The notes under the pieces were generated by a model. That model saw only the letters and a program-made list of their open reading frames with translations, did not search any database and was not told where the DNA came from. A DNA stretch of 64,000 nt, taken from assembly GCA_012064415.1 (NCBI GenBank), contig SSNU01000121.1, positions 26,670 through 90,669 of the forward strand, written 5' to 3'. The DNA comes from Gyrodactylus bullatarudis (Eukaryota > Platyhelminthes > Monogenea > Gyrodactylidea > Gyrodactylidae). The position numbers were made by a program, and so were the translations under genes. Below, one piece after another: positions 45,226 to 55,875 of this stretch; the stretch's first letter is position 1; every line of letters begins with the position of its first letter.

Positions 45226-45765
45226 TACTTTTCCAATTATGATTTTATGTGGATTTTCGGACATATTTGAAAATTTACGTGAATATTTATCGTAATTAAA
45301 TTAATTAAGAAAGCTGATTTGTTTTAAATGAAATTTAGTCTAGCCTCAAACGATGCCCAACTATGTCAGGTACTGGGAATTTTTCAGGACCTTGAAAAAT
45401 TTCTATTAGTTCATATTTAATTAAACTTGACATTTTCCATGTAAATTATTGAGTTCATTCGTTTTGAAAATACAATTTAACTACAATAACTAAAGAATTC
45501 ATCACGGAATAAATCAAGGTTTCATATAATATTTGCATGAATTTGTACATGATACATTTATATTTTGCAATGTATATATCTTCATTATCAACTCAAGTGT
45601 TTTACTCCACTTGAAAGTCTCAGCTCAATCTAAGAAACAAGTGCTTCTTATAATTTTAATATTGTTATTATTTTCTAACTCACTTTAAAGTTGACGATTC
45701 CTTCTCAAAACTAAATAATAACTTGATGATAGCAAACGATGATGATTGAAAATAATTCAAAATAA

Positions 45766-45860
45766 TTGACGTTGTTCGCTAGCTACCTAACTACAGGTTG
45801 TCTTCTAGTTTGCATTGGCTTATTTGTAGAAAAAGAAAAAGAAGAAAAGGGGTATAGTAT
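45766..45860. mobile_element. Fold-back MITE, one-armed remnant
   Basis: GACGTTGTTCGCTAGCTACC then GTTGTCTTCTAGTTTGCATTGG and an AGAAAAAG run match one arm of the MITE at 240-608. The opposite arm is missing. Confidence 0.65.
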
Positions 45861-46097
45861 TTCTTAAAAGGGATTGTTATAGTAATTCAGAATTTTTTCT
45901 AGCTTGATGCTTAGTAGACTTGAATGAAATTTCGTAAAACTGATGAAACCGCCTGTAATTTTGTTTAAATAATCTTTGAGCTATTTCTAAATCATTCCAC
46001 GATGTCTGGCTGAGTCAACTCTTTAAATGATTCTTGTATCATATAAACAAAATTTCGGAAATTTTCAAATTTTGAACGTTTTTTATTTTAATTTTTG

Positions 46098-47107
46098 TTA
46101 ATTATATTCGATTTTATTAACTTTATGCAGAGAATTTTTGAACAAGGCAATTAAGCTTTTTGACGTCAACAACCTTCTTGGGTTTTTGATAGTATTTAGA
46201 GTGGTTGGAAATGGAAAAATTAAAAAAAATAATATTGTGATCGGAGAAGGGTACAGTATGGGCTGATGAATTATGAAAAACGTTTGTAAATATAAGATCG
46301 ATAATATTATTATGCCTTGTAGGTTGAGATACAATTTGGCTTAAATTGAGGGTTACTAATAGTTTATCGAAAATTATAGGAATAATAGGAAGACTATTTT
46401 CGGAAGGGAAATTGAAATCACCGAGGATAGAGATATTTTTTATTTGCGTGTCTACTTTAGAGTAGATATGATCGAATAAAATATCATCAGGGATGTAATA
46501 ATTGCTCCCTAAAGGAGGTCTGTAAATGAGGATAAAAGCATGTTGGGAGCCATTTAGATTAACTTTTATATGGATGTGTTGAAAAGGAGCATTATAAACT
46601 GAGTATGAGATGATTTTAATCGAAGAGTGAATATATATACCAACACCACCACCAGTAGCACCAAGTCTATCAGCCCTAAGAAATAGATAGTCAGGTATGT
46701 GTAACAAGGAATCGGAAACAAAAGGTTTGAGCCAGGTTTCGGTAATAAAAAAAATTGAGGGCTTAGAATTATTAAGAATATTTTCTATGTTGAGGAAGGT
46801 ATTTTTGGCTAATAGTGATCGAGCATTTAGTAGAAAGAAACCGGAGTGATCAACAAAAAAATTTATCAGACTCACATTTTTGTAGGCAAGTATTTGTATT
46901 GACTGCGTCCAAATCAACATTAGAAAGTGATTCAAGATCATTTGGAGGGCCAATTGAGACGTTTTTATTAGGAGATGACTTCATTTTGTCACACGAGAGA
47001 TCCAAGAGGACGTTTCCGATGGAGGGATCATTATTGGAACCGTGGAGGACGATGTATTTTTGTATATCTTCAAAGCCTTTTCCTAAATTGAAAGTTTGAT
47101 AAATCAT
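46098..47107 (-). mobile_element. LINE fragment: end of ORF1 and well-preserved endonuclease
   Basis: 47107-46850 is the ORF1 end (Ser/Asn-rich). 46953-46123 is an open 276-codon endonuclease domain: HSGFFLLNARSLLAKNTF, FFITETWLKP (Glu), RADRLGATGGGVGIYIHSS, FILIYRPP, SILGDFNFPS (Asp) and TVPFSDHNIIFFNFS (His). All catalytic motifs are present. No RT follows; the fragment ends near 46120. It resembles 17690-21280 but has diverged, and is a second subfamily. Confidence 0.82.
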
Positions 47108-47710
47108 TGATCAATGAAAATTATAGTGTCAATCATTAGACAAGAATTCTCATTTTTCTGTTAACCAACATGAACCTTCCGAGAACGATATCTGAAACAT
47201 GATCTAGCATAAGACTCTATTGATAGATGCAATACTTCAAGAAATAAATAAAAACATTCCGATTCACTAGCTATAGACTATAGTCTGATGCGGTGTTTAA
47301 AATGCACTAAGGAATTCTCAATCCTAAAAGGGGAATCAATCTTCCACAGTCAATTTCAAGATGACTCGTTGAAGGCAAATATTCATCGAACAATCGCCAT
47401 ACACCGAGTTTCTTGGGAAAAAGCATATATGCAATTCTCTTTGGTTTTTTTTTAAACTTGTTTCAATTTTTCATTCAAAAATTAATAGATTATTTTTAAA
47501 CCAATTTTGAATAAATAAATTTTTACTATTTGAAAAAATAAATCCGCAATATTAGGATATATTTTGAAAACATTATTTCTTCAAAAAACTATCTTGGACT
47601 GAATATAGTGCGTTTCCAGCGAATGAAATAACTTCTTTCTTTGCTTATTCTAAGAGAACATTAGATTCCCATTCAAATGAGGGGCTTAAGAAGCATTTAC
47701 CAAAATAGTT
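47108..47710. other. Gene-free stretch
   Basis: Only AT-rich sequence upstream of the palindrome; no motif is recognised. Confidence 0.45.
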
Positions 47711-48310
47711 TAGCTAAATCGTACTGAATAGCTAATTCATACTTAAGTTCGTATTAGCTAAGGATTTTTAGCTAAAACGTACTAAAAGGGCAGAGGGGAA
47801 TACACCGCATATATCTGGTGTATGCTAAACAATTTCAGGGTAATGCTCTAGTTCGGGAACGACGTAAAATTTCATTTACGGGCGAATTACACATGAGCCA
47901 ATGAAAATCAAGTAGGTCCCCGAGTACTATTCAGTTCCTATTATGGTCTATTTAGATATATTCACGTGTATAATCAACCTATTCTTGATAGGACTATTCT
48001 TAATACAATTGTTTATGCCCTAGNTAGTCCTATCAAGAATAGGTTGATTATACACGTGAATATATCTAAATAGACCATAATAGGAACTGAATAGTACTCG
48101 GGGACCTACTTGATTTTCATTGGCTCATGTGTAATTCGCCCATAAATGAAATTTTACGTCGTTCCCGAACTAGAGCATTACCCTGAAATTGTTTAGCATA
48201 CACCAGATATATGCGGTGTATTCCCCTCTGCCCTTTTAGTACGTTTTAGCTAAAAATCCTTAGCTAATACGAACTTAAGTATGAATTAGCTATTCAGTAC
48301 GAATTAGCTA
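47711..48310. repeat. Near-perfect 600-base palindrome with an N at its centre
   Basis: The arms 47711-47996 and 48025-48310 are reverse complements with only a few differences (for example ACGGGCGAAT against ATGGGCGAAT). They are separated by 28 bases holding the only N of the window (48024). The arms are locally GC-richer than their surroundings and carry TAGCTAA phrases near the outer ends. No coding is seen. It may be a fold-back transposon with very long arms, or an assembly fold-back; the arm differences argue against a pure artefact. Confidence 0.8.
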
Positions 48311-49404
48311 CAACATATAAAGCTGTTCTGGAAATAGTCTTCGCATTAGATTTGACCATGACGCTAATTTTGCGATTTTCTGCTTAATTTTCACGATCCG
48401 GACCAATCAGAAAAATCATCCATAAACTGCGAAAAGTGAAGATCAGTCAGGTGAATAAAAAAAATTTTTTTGATCGAGATCAGACCTCAAAAAATGGATC
48501 AAAATCATGGAAAAAAAATTTTATTTTACGTGTTAGAAATCTGAAAATCAGAATTTTTGGAAAAAATTGATCTCATGTGATCGACTCAAAAAATCCGATC
48601 AGATCAAGGAGAAAAAATTTTTTTTTCGTTACGAACAGTTGATCGAAGATCGTTTCGAATTCCGGGAGCGATTACTAAAAAATAGCGATTTCAACGTAAT
48701 TTATACTATTCAGATACTCTTACAATCGACTAGGAAATAAGCTTTTTAAGCATAGGAATATTGATTAGGTAAAAAATAAACCTTAGGTATTGTAATGTCA
48801 ACCTTTAATCTCAGTTGATAACTTGATGTTACAAGGATTAATTGAGAACGAGGATTGTGCGGAGATAATAATGATGACTATATTGATATAATATATAGAA
48901 GGCTAAACATAATTAATAATGAACAATTAATTTTGTCAAATCAACCTTCTTGTATAATATTTGAAATGTTTATAATTTGATAATAATTAGTGATTCAAAC
49001 CAAGTGTGTTTTACAATTAATATTTGTTTTGTTATACTCAAGGTTCTCATTTACAAATTGAATGAATTATAAATTATGATGTTGAATATAAATCTGATAT
49101 TTTAACATTTATAAATAATGTTCTTTTTATGTAATTATGATTCTTCTAGGTATTATTTATGTAATTAATTAGTTTTGAGGTTAAATTATATGGAATATTC
49201 AAGATCTCTACTTAAAATTAAATTATCCTATCAAGAAATGTATAACCCGAAAGAGTCTAAGATCAGTGCTATAATAAAAATATTTTCACTCGCATGGCAG
49301 TTAATCTGTGTTTCAAGATATTCTGAATAAGAAGAGCATCAACCAATGAAATTCCTCCAACACTTTATACAGTGAATATAAATCATGGTAATTATTTATT
49401 TAAC
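48311..49404. other. Gene-free stretch with a GATC-rich patch
   Basis: Between about 48390 and 48655 GATC occurs about a dozen times, often as TGATCNAGATC or GATCNGATC. The rest is AT-rich and unremarkable. The 60 bases before the tRNA resemble those before the second tRNA. Confidence 0.4.
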
Positions 49405-49476
49405 GGCTCAGTTGTCTAGGGGTATGATTCTCGCTTCGGGGGCGAGGGGTCCCGGGTTCTAATCCCGGCTGAGCCC
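49405..49476 (+). tRNA. tRNA-Pro (CGG), copy 1
   Basis: 72 bases folding as a cloverleaf: acceptor stem GGCTCAG with CTGAGCC, discriminator C, D-arm TCTAGGGGTATGA, anticodon stem CTCGC/GCGAG around TTCGGGG (anticodon CGG), and T-arm CCGGG with CCCGG. There is no intron and a T-run follows at about 49481. The T-loop reads TTCTAAT, with T where a purine is expected at position 57, and the anticodon loop has G at position 38; both differ from copy 2. Confidence 0.93.
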
Positions 49477-49695
49477 TATATTTTGGAAAGGATGAAATCC
49501 AAGAATAAGCCTATGTACACGATGAATTCCTTATAATTTCATCTCAGGAGATGCATTGTCTGAAGGAGGATTGTGAAACCGCTGTGACGACGGAGCTTCT
49601 AATTATTATCTAGAGATTAGGGCAGCTTGTTGAATAATGCGATCGTAAATGAAATTTTTCTGAGCCAAATTGGAATAAGAATATATTGTATAGAA

Positions 49696-49923
49696 TTGAC
49701 TATAACGTTGTTCGCTTGCTACCTGACTATGTTGTCTTCTGGCTTGTATTGGTCTTTCTGTAGAAAAAAAAGGGGAGAGAAAGGTTTTATAATTTAAAAT
49801 TTATATAATCCTTATTCTTTTAGAAATACTACAACTTTCTCTCCCCTTTCTTTTTCTACAGATAGACCAATACAAGCCAGAAGACAACATATTCAGGTAG
49901 CAAGTGAACAACGTTATAGTCGA
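49696..49923. mobile_element. Fold-back MITE, copy 2
   Basis: It begins TTGACTATAACGTTGTTCGC and ends with the inverse at 49923. The arms are about 85 bases and the middle is only about 60. It is followed by about 50 bases that are the reverse complement of those preceding copy 1 (190-239). Confidence 0.75.
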
Positions 49924-50520
49924 TCAATGCCGAACAGCTTCCTGAAGAACGATTTGGTTCAAAATTATAAATTGTATAGAAGTCCACTGTAAAAGTATGG
50001 ACCCAGGCAGGAACGGAGAAAGTGAAATTGTAGACATTCGATCTTTTTTTGAGTACTTTTTGGAATGTTGGAGAGGAGAGCCCTGCCATAGTCGAGATGA
50101 GGGAGAATTGTTTGTATAGGAGGAGTCGGAGTTCCGGGAGTGTACAAATTTTCTGAGGAAATATGCTTTAATTCTGAGTATCCTTAGAGTTTCTTTAGCA
50201 TGAATACTGGTGTCTAGTTTGCGGGTGTAGTTGAGTCCGAGATCATTGATTTGAGTGACTAGAAGTGTGATTAGATCAGATCGAGTTCAGAATTAATTGC
50301 TGCGTGTCTATGAGTTAAGGGACAGAGAATTTTTATGTCATTCGCGTATTCGAAATATGATATTGATGAAGTGGATGTGATGATTGAAGAGAAGACAATG
50401 TTGAATAGTTTGGGACCAATAATTGAGTCTTGTGGGACTCCGGATGAAATTGGGCAAGAAACTGAAAATTGGTTATTGAGACACATGTTGACTTCTACGG
50501 TCTAAACTTGTACACTGAAA
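49924..50520 (-). pseudogene. Decayed LINE reverse transcriptase, different family
   Basis: The frame 50486-50271 reads PISSGVPQDSIIGPKLFNIV (RT motif B) and ISYFEYANDIKILCP, where the YADD box is now YAND. Downstream frames (50147-49965) carry TILPHLDYGRALLSNIPKS and CLQFHFLRSCLGPY, the usual RT thumb region of LINEs. Stops interrupt it. It is not closely related to the LINEs elsewhere in the window. Confidence 0.75.
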
Positions 50521-50830
50521 GATAATTTGTCGATTTCTTTTTCCATCTCCCTGTTTTACCTTTAGTGACCTGTAAAAATCAGGAGGAACTTTTTGTAGCG
50601 GCGCCTACTCTTAAAAAATTGAGAAATTATTTAAACAGAATATCAGTAATTGAATAAAATCTTACCTTACTAAACAGTGGGACTTCTATCTTATGATTTG
50701 AGTTAAAACTACATGGAAATAAGTCGGTTATAGGCAATCATATGGCTTCAAATCTTCGTTGATTTCTCGTGAATAAATATTCTTTTTATGAGTGGAATTG
50801 AATATAAATCATAATAATTATTTTTGCACT

Positions 50831-50902
50831 GGCTCAGTGGTCTAGGGGTATGATTCTCGCTTCGGGTGCGAGAGGTCCCGGGTTCAAATCCCGGCTGAGC
50901 CC
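50831..50902 (+). tRNA. tRNA-Pro (CGG), copy 2
   Basis: 72 bases with acceptor GGCTCAG/CTGAGCC, anticodon stem CTCGC/GCGAG around TTCGGGT (anticodon CGG), canonical T-loop TTCAAAT and discriminator C. A TTTT terminator follows at about 50907. The upstream 40 bases (GAATATAAATCATAATAATT) match those before copy 1, so the pair arose by local duplication. Confidence 0.96.
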
Positions 50903-51029
50903 ATAATTTTGATTGATTTCCAAAATAGTTAGTTAATAGTTAAAATAGTTTAGTAATTCAAATTTATTGATCAAAAATACATCACCTGTAACCCCATCTT
51001 AGTATAATTATAAGGATTATTGGTGTTCT

Positions 51030-51746
51030 TCAAACAATTTTATTGTTCTCCAGTATATATTTCAAAATTTTCACTGTATTTTTTGCATCATCTATTCCTG
51101 AATGTTGTCTTCCCTCGAATTTCATTCCCAAATATTCTACCGAATCAGAAAGTGATTTTGATTTGATATTTTTGTCGTCTACATGGCAATCCTCAGTTTT
51201 TATGTAGTGGCTAAACACCTTTTTCAAGTCCATCCTGACTTCCATCTCAGGTGGGAATTCAATCTTTTTTCTTTTCAGTTCAGAATACAAAATGTTTCCA
51301 ATGTCAATATCTGTCCATGTTACAAAACACGAGTTTCCTCCATTCACTAGTGTATCAAATTTGAGTGAGTGTTTCTCAATTTTATCAAAAAGCCATGATT
51401 TGAATTTTTCAATGACTTCAGTTATTTTTTTAGATTTATCAACTGTTTTCTGGTTGATTCCAGTCAGTTTTGTACAGAAAAAAGAAAGCTGGGAATTTTC
51501 AGTTGGTCTAACGTATTCATGGAATTGATCAATGATTTTCATCTTGACAGAATCATAATAAATTACAGGAAATTCGATAATCTCCGAGGTTTTATTAGAA
51601 CCTAATTTATTATTACAAGTCCATTCAAAATCAAGAACAAAAAATTGCTGAAACTTAGACAAAACAGTGCCTATTTTTGCTGTGTTTTCCAAATCCACAG
51701 TTTTTGTTATCTTTATTTTATCACAAAATTCAATGAATTCTAGCAT
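51030..51746 (-). CDS. ERI1-type 3'-5' exonuclease (DEDDh)
   Basis: A 238-residue single-exon protein. QQFFVLDFEWTCN holds the first Asp and Glu of the DEDDh site. TSEIIEFPVIYYDSVKMK and FFCTKLTGINQKTVD follow as in ERI1/3'hExo. FVTWTDIDIG carries the next Asp, and FEGRQHSGIDDAKNTVKIL carries the catalytic His and last Asp. ERI1-type enzymes trim histone mRNA, 5.8S rRNA and siRNAs. There is no SAP domain at the N-terminus, as in shorter ERI-like proteins, so the exact orthologue (ERI1, ERI2 or ERI3) is open. It is divergent from SF3A3 with 216 bases between starts. Confidence 0.88.
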   Translation of the reverse strand: MLEFIEFCDKIKITKTVDLENTAKIGTVLSKFQQFFVLDFEWTCNNKLGSNKTSEIIEFPVIYYDSVKMKIIDQFHEYVRPTENSQLSFFCTKLTGINQKTVDKSKKITEVIEKFKSWLFDKIEKHSLKFDTLVNGGNSCFVTWTDIDIGNILYSELKRKKIEFPPEMEVRMDLKKVFSHYIKTEDCHVDDKNIKSKSLSDSVEYLGMKFEGRQHSGIDDAKNTVKILKYILENNKIV

Positions 51747-51962
51747 TTTTGAGTCAATTTATTGAAGTATTATTGAAGCAAAATAATAGTCTTTGTTATC
51801 GAGTCGTATGACATTAATTTATAAGAGAGAAAAAGCAGAGTAACAGCACTTTTTCGCTTTAAATTCCATAAGTTGTGTGAATTGAAACAACTCTTTCTCA
51901 GTTTCCTCTACAGTAAAAAAATGTTTTGTTTTAAATAATACTTATTTCGAGTTTGCGATAAA
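51747..51962. promoter_or_regulatory. Divergent promoter region, ERI1-type / SF3A3
   Basis: 216 bases between two divergent start codons must contain both 5' UTRs and promoters, unless these have upstream untranslated exons. No TATA box is clear. Confidence 0.45.
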
Positions 51963-54900
51963 ATGGAAACGGTTTTGGAACAACAGCGTCGCTTTCATGA
52001 AGAACGTGAACGATTAATTGATGCTTTAACTAAAGAAATGCTTTTCATCCCCAAAACAGTATGTTTTTCTTCAATTTCATTCTTTTAGCATAAAGAAAAA
52101 GTCAATTCTGAGCATAGACAGAGATATCTTTATGATGTAAGTCAGCATTTTCTAATCATTATTATTATTAGCGTTATCTCGAACTTACTCAAGAACTGAT
52201 TGATCTTTACGAAGACAAATATGGGTAAGATTTTAATTTTTTACATTTTCTAGAATCGCCAAGCAAGATATAGCTGCTATTTCTGGGCCAAATGAGTTTA
52301 ACGAATTCTATCAGCGCCTTAAAAACATCAAAGACTTCCATAAGCAACATCCTGGCGAAATAAATATTCCGTTATCTGCTGAATTTGAAAAGTTTAAAGA
52401 TCTACGTGAAAATCCCGAAGAAGCTGGTGCCACAATTGTCCAATTCTCTGCTGAAGAAGGTTATGGACGCTTTCTTGATCTTCACGAGCTCTATGATCAA
52501 TTTATCAATCTCAAAGGAATTCCTGTAAGCAAATTTATTATTAACAGCTTTTGTTAATTTTTATGATTTTATTTTATTCCAGAAAGTAGACTATCTTTCT
52601 TATGTTGGTAGTTTTGATAGACTTTTCGATATTCCTAAAGAGAAAAAGACCAGCTACTACAAGGAATATGTTGATAACTTAATTGGATACTTGGAAAACT
52701 TTATTTCTCGCAGTATGCCAATGGTAGACTTGCGCCAGGAAATTCGTAAAACAATAGAAGAATTTGAAGATCAATGGAAGTCTGGTAAAGTGAAGGGCTG
52801 GAATAAAGATGCGGCACCTGCCCTAAGCAATACAGGAGCTCATCTTGATTTGACTGCATTCACAAATTGGGAAGAGTTAGCCTCTCTTGGCCTTGATCGT
52901 CTCAAGTCTGCTTTGCTTGCTCTGGGCCTAAAATGTGGCGGTACTTTGGAGGAACGAGCTAAACGTCTCTGGGCCACCAAAGGCATTCAGATTGAAGATA
53001 TTCCTAATGAGTTCTTTGCCCAAAAGAATGCTAAACAAAAAATTCTCAATCCAAAGCTTAAAAAAGAGTGAGTTAGAATTGCTTCAAAATTCGTTAGTTG
53101 GTTCATTCAATAATCTTTTCTAGCGATTTAACTGAGCGTCAGAAGGAAATTGCTCAACTTGAGTCAATAACCTATTGCCTTTCCGATCTGGTCAAGGAAC
53201 AAAAAGAATCCACCATTGAAAATATTCAGAGGAAACAAGCCCGTGGTCCATCAGAACGCGAGGAAGATGATAGTGATGCCGAAGAAATCAATAATGACAA
53301 TGCTGTCGATGGTGCCGAAGAAGATGAAGATGAAGATGCCCCATATAATCCAAAGAATTTGCCCCTCGGTTGGGATGGTAAAGTTGGTTTTCTAATTATT
53401 CATGCATATTTCTCAATTACCAGGTCAAAAGATGATTAGGGATGATTGCTAGGGATAATTTACACCTGCAGTATCCTTTATTTCTATTTATTAATATTTT
53501 TAAAATTTCTTTTTGGAGTAACAATGATTATTAAAAATTCCTGAAATGTTTTTTTCATAATAATTATTATTTCATCATACTACTGATAGTTTTTCAATCT
53601 TATCTCTAAACTTTAAACTTTTTTAGGAATAGTAACTTTTTTAAAGCCTTATAAATGGTGTAAAAGTGAGAAATTCCATCTTCAAGATAAAAAATGCCTT
53701 CAAATAATACTGGATTTATTGTAAGCTATACTATCAGTAGTAAAAATAGCATTATATGATACTGCAAGTATAAGTTACCCTAATTAGTAATTACTATAAG
53801 TTTATAGTAGCCCAAAAAGTATACTTTTGTATGAGATAAAGTGTAGAACAAACTGCTATATTTTTCAGAGCTAGTTGCTAGTTCATCATTTCTCAATCTA
53901 AACTGAAAAATATTCATTCTGATTAGCAAAGAGCCCAGAGTTAAATTGAAAAAGATTGAACTTATAAAAAGCATTTAAAAGTATGAAATACTTGCCTTGG
54001 AAAGACCGACTATTCTTGAATATATCAGAGAAAACGGAAACTTGTCATTAGATGAATTTAGAACCCAAAATTTAGAAGAAATTGCAGAGACAGTGAAAGG
54101 ATCCATAATAACTATTTAAAAGATTTCCTCATGTGTTATTTGTGGCAAGATACATATATATTATATTGAAGCTCTAAATAATGAGGATTTAAATGAGAAT
54201 GTTTTTTAAATAAAATTACTATTATTTTTTTATTTAAAAGATGATAAATAATTGATAGAGTAACAAATACAAAAGACCTTTTGAAACTAATTTTCATTAT
54301 TTGTAAGTCAGATTAAGATATTATCAATTGAGAATGAAAAAAATTTGAAATCAGAATGAAAAAGGCTTAATTAATCACCCACCCACCCCTTATTACTTCT
54401 TTGGCCTCTTTGCTAATCAGAATGAATATTTTTCAGTTTAGATTGAAAAATGATTAATTTAGAATGCAAAAATTTGAAATCAGAATGAAAAAGGTTAAAT
54501 AATTACCCTCTCAACCCCTTATTACTTCTTTGGGCTTTTTGCTAATCAAAATGAAAATTTTTTATTTTAGATTAAAAAATTTTGAAATCAGAATTCCTAA
54601 CTTGCAGCTAGCTCTGAAAAAGGTATTGATTAATTGTTTTCATTCTGCAAGTCGTGAAAAGGGGAGTTTATTTATATTTCTCAAGGTGAATGTTTTTGGC
54701 CAAATCAAGGTTAAACGTTAAACTCAGTCTGATTGGTTTAAAATTTTTAAATACTTGTTTACACTTTCAAAGTACATTTTGTCTGCTACGTTAGTGAAAA
54801 ATGGCGAAACATGATGGAAATGTGAGAAAAAAAGCCTAGGACTTGTCTAAATCTATAGAAATGATGGAAACTGGAGGGAATATGCCAAGATGTCTGATGT

Positions 54901-55736
54901 TCCTTATTCCAAGGCTTATCGTTGGGTCCGAACAGAAAGAAATTTCCATTTACAAAGAGGAGAATTATTTAAAGATGACTCCAATTAAGTTTCTGGGTCT
55001 TATTTAATTTAGAAATTTAGGCTGAACAAGTTATAAGATAGGTATCTCCAGCTACAATGACACTCATTTTTTCTGCATCTTGTATACCTTTATAATGAAA
55101 ACAATTATCTAGCAGTTTGTTTTACTCTTTCTCTCAAAATGACTCAAAAGGTATAGAAAGAAATTATAAACCATCTCAATCTAATTCAAGATAAGATTTT
55201 AACCATTTGAGCTTGAGTCAAGAACCAAAGTTTGAGTTTGACAGATTATTTTAATTCTCACCTCATTCTTTGAGAACATTATCATGAAAATAAATTAAAA
55301 TTACAGTTTGAAAATAAGTAAGTTTTACAAGGTATTGCAAGGATATTTCAATTATTTTTACCGGGATTTATCAATATTTCTGATCATATAAATTTTTTAG
55401 CCAATTCCCTATTGGTTATACAAGCTACATGGGTTGAACATGTATTATTCCTGTGAAATTTGCGGCAATCAAACCTACAGAGGGCCAAAAGCATTTCAAC
55501 GACACTTTTCCGAATGGCGTCACGCCCATGGTATGCGCTGTCTCGGCATCCCCAATACAGCACACTTTGCCCATATCACGAAAATTGAAGATGCCCTCGC
55601 ATTATGGCAGACGATCCGCGTGAACAAAGAATCAGAACGATGGAAAGCTGACCAGGAAGAGGAAATGGAAGATGCTGTTGGCAATGTGGTCTCCAAAAAG
55701 ATTTTCGACGATCTGAAGAGACAAGGTCTCATCTGA
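51963..55736 (+). CDS. SF3A3: Splicing factor 3A subunit 3 (SF3a60)
   Basis: Seven exons: 51963-52058, 52089-52136, 52172-52224, 52254-52524, 52583-53067, 53124-53382 and 55401-55736; phases agree. In order: METVLEQQRRFHEERERLID (start), AISGPNEFNEFYQRLKNIK, the SAP-like GLDRLKSALLALGLKCGGTL, an acidic stretch (EEDDSDAEE...), NPKLPLGWDG-type linker (NPKNLPLGWDGK), and the C2H2-type zinc finger YYSCEICGNQTYRGPKAFQRHF, ending KKIFDDLKRQGLI. It is part of the U2 snRNP SF3a complex in the pre-spliceosome. Most introns are 29-58 bases; the last is 2.0 kb and full of repeats. The last donor is GTTGGT. Confidence 0.95.
53383..55400. repeat. Large repeat-filled intron of SF3A3
   Basis: A unit of about 127 bases around ATTTGAAATCAGAATGAAAA and CCCCTTATTACTTCTTTGG occurs about 2.5 times in tandem (about 54344-54620). 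Part of it recurs inverted at 53860-53945. At 54890-54990 a frame reads YAKMSDVPYSKAYRWVRTER, which resembles the N-terminal helix-turn-helix of a DDE transposase. A fragment at 53996-54110 (YIRENGNLSLDEFRTQNLEE) looks protein-derived but is unassigned. Confidence 0.5.
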
Positions 55737-55875
55737 GAGAAATAAACCCTCCTTTTTTCTTTAATAACCAAATGATAATAAATAAAAATCCCTTTTTCAA
55801 AATCATCTAGTTGAAATTACTCAAATCTTATCTTTTCAACTCATTTTTTATATTTTTGTTCTGCATTATATAGGC

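Noticed and set aside
46264..46285. CTGATGAATTATGAAAAAC resembling a hammerhead core
   Set aside because: It lies in LINE endonuclease coding (antisense), has no helix III palindrome and no pairing helix I.
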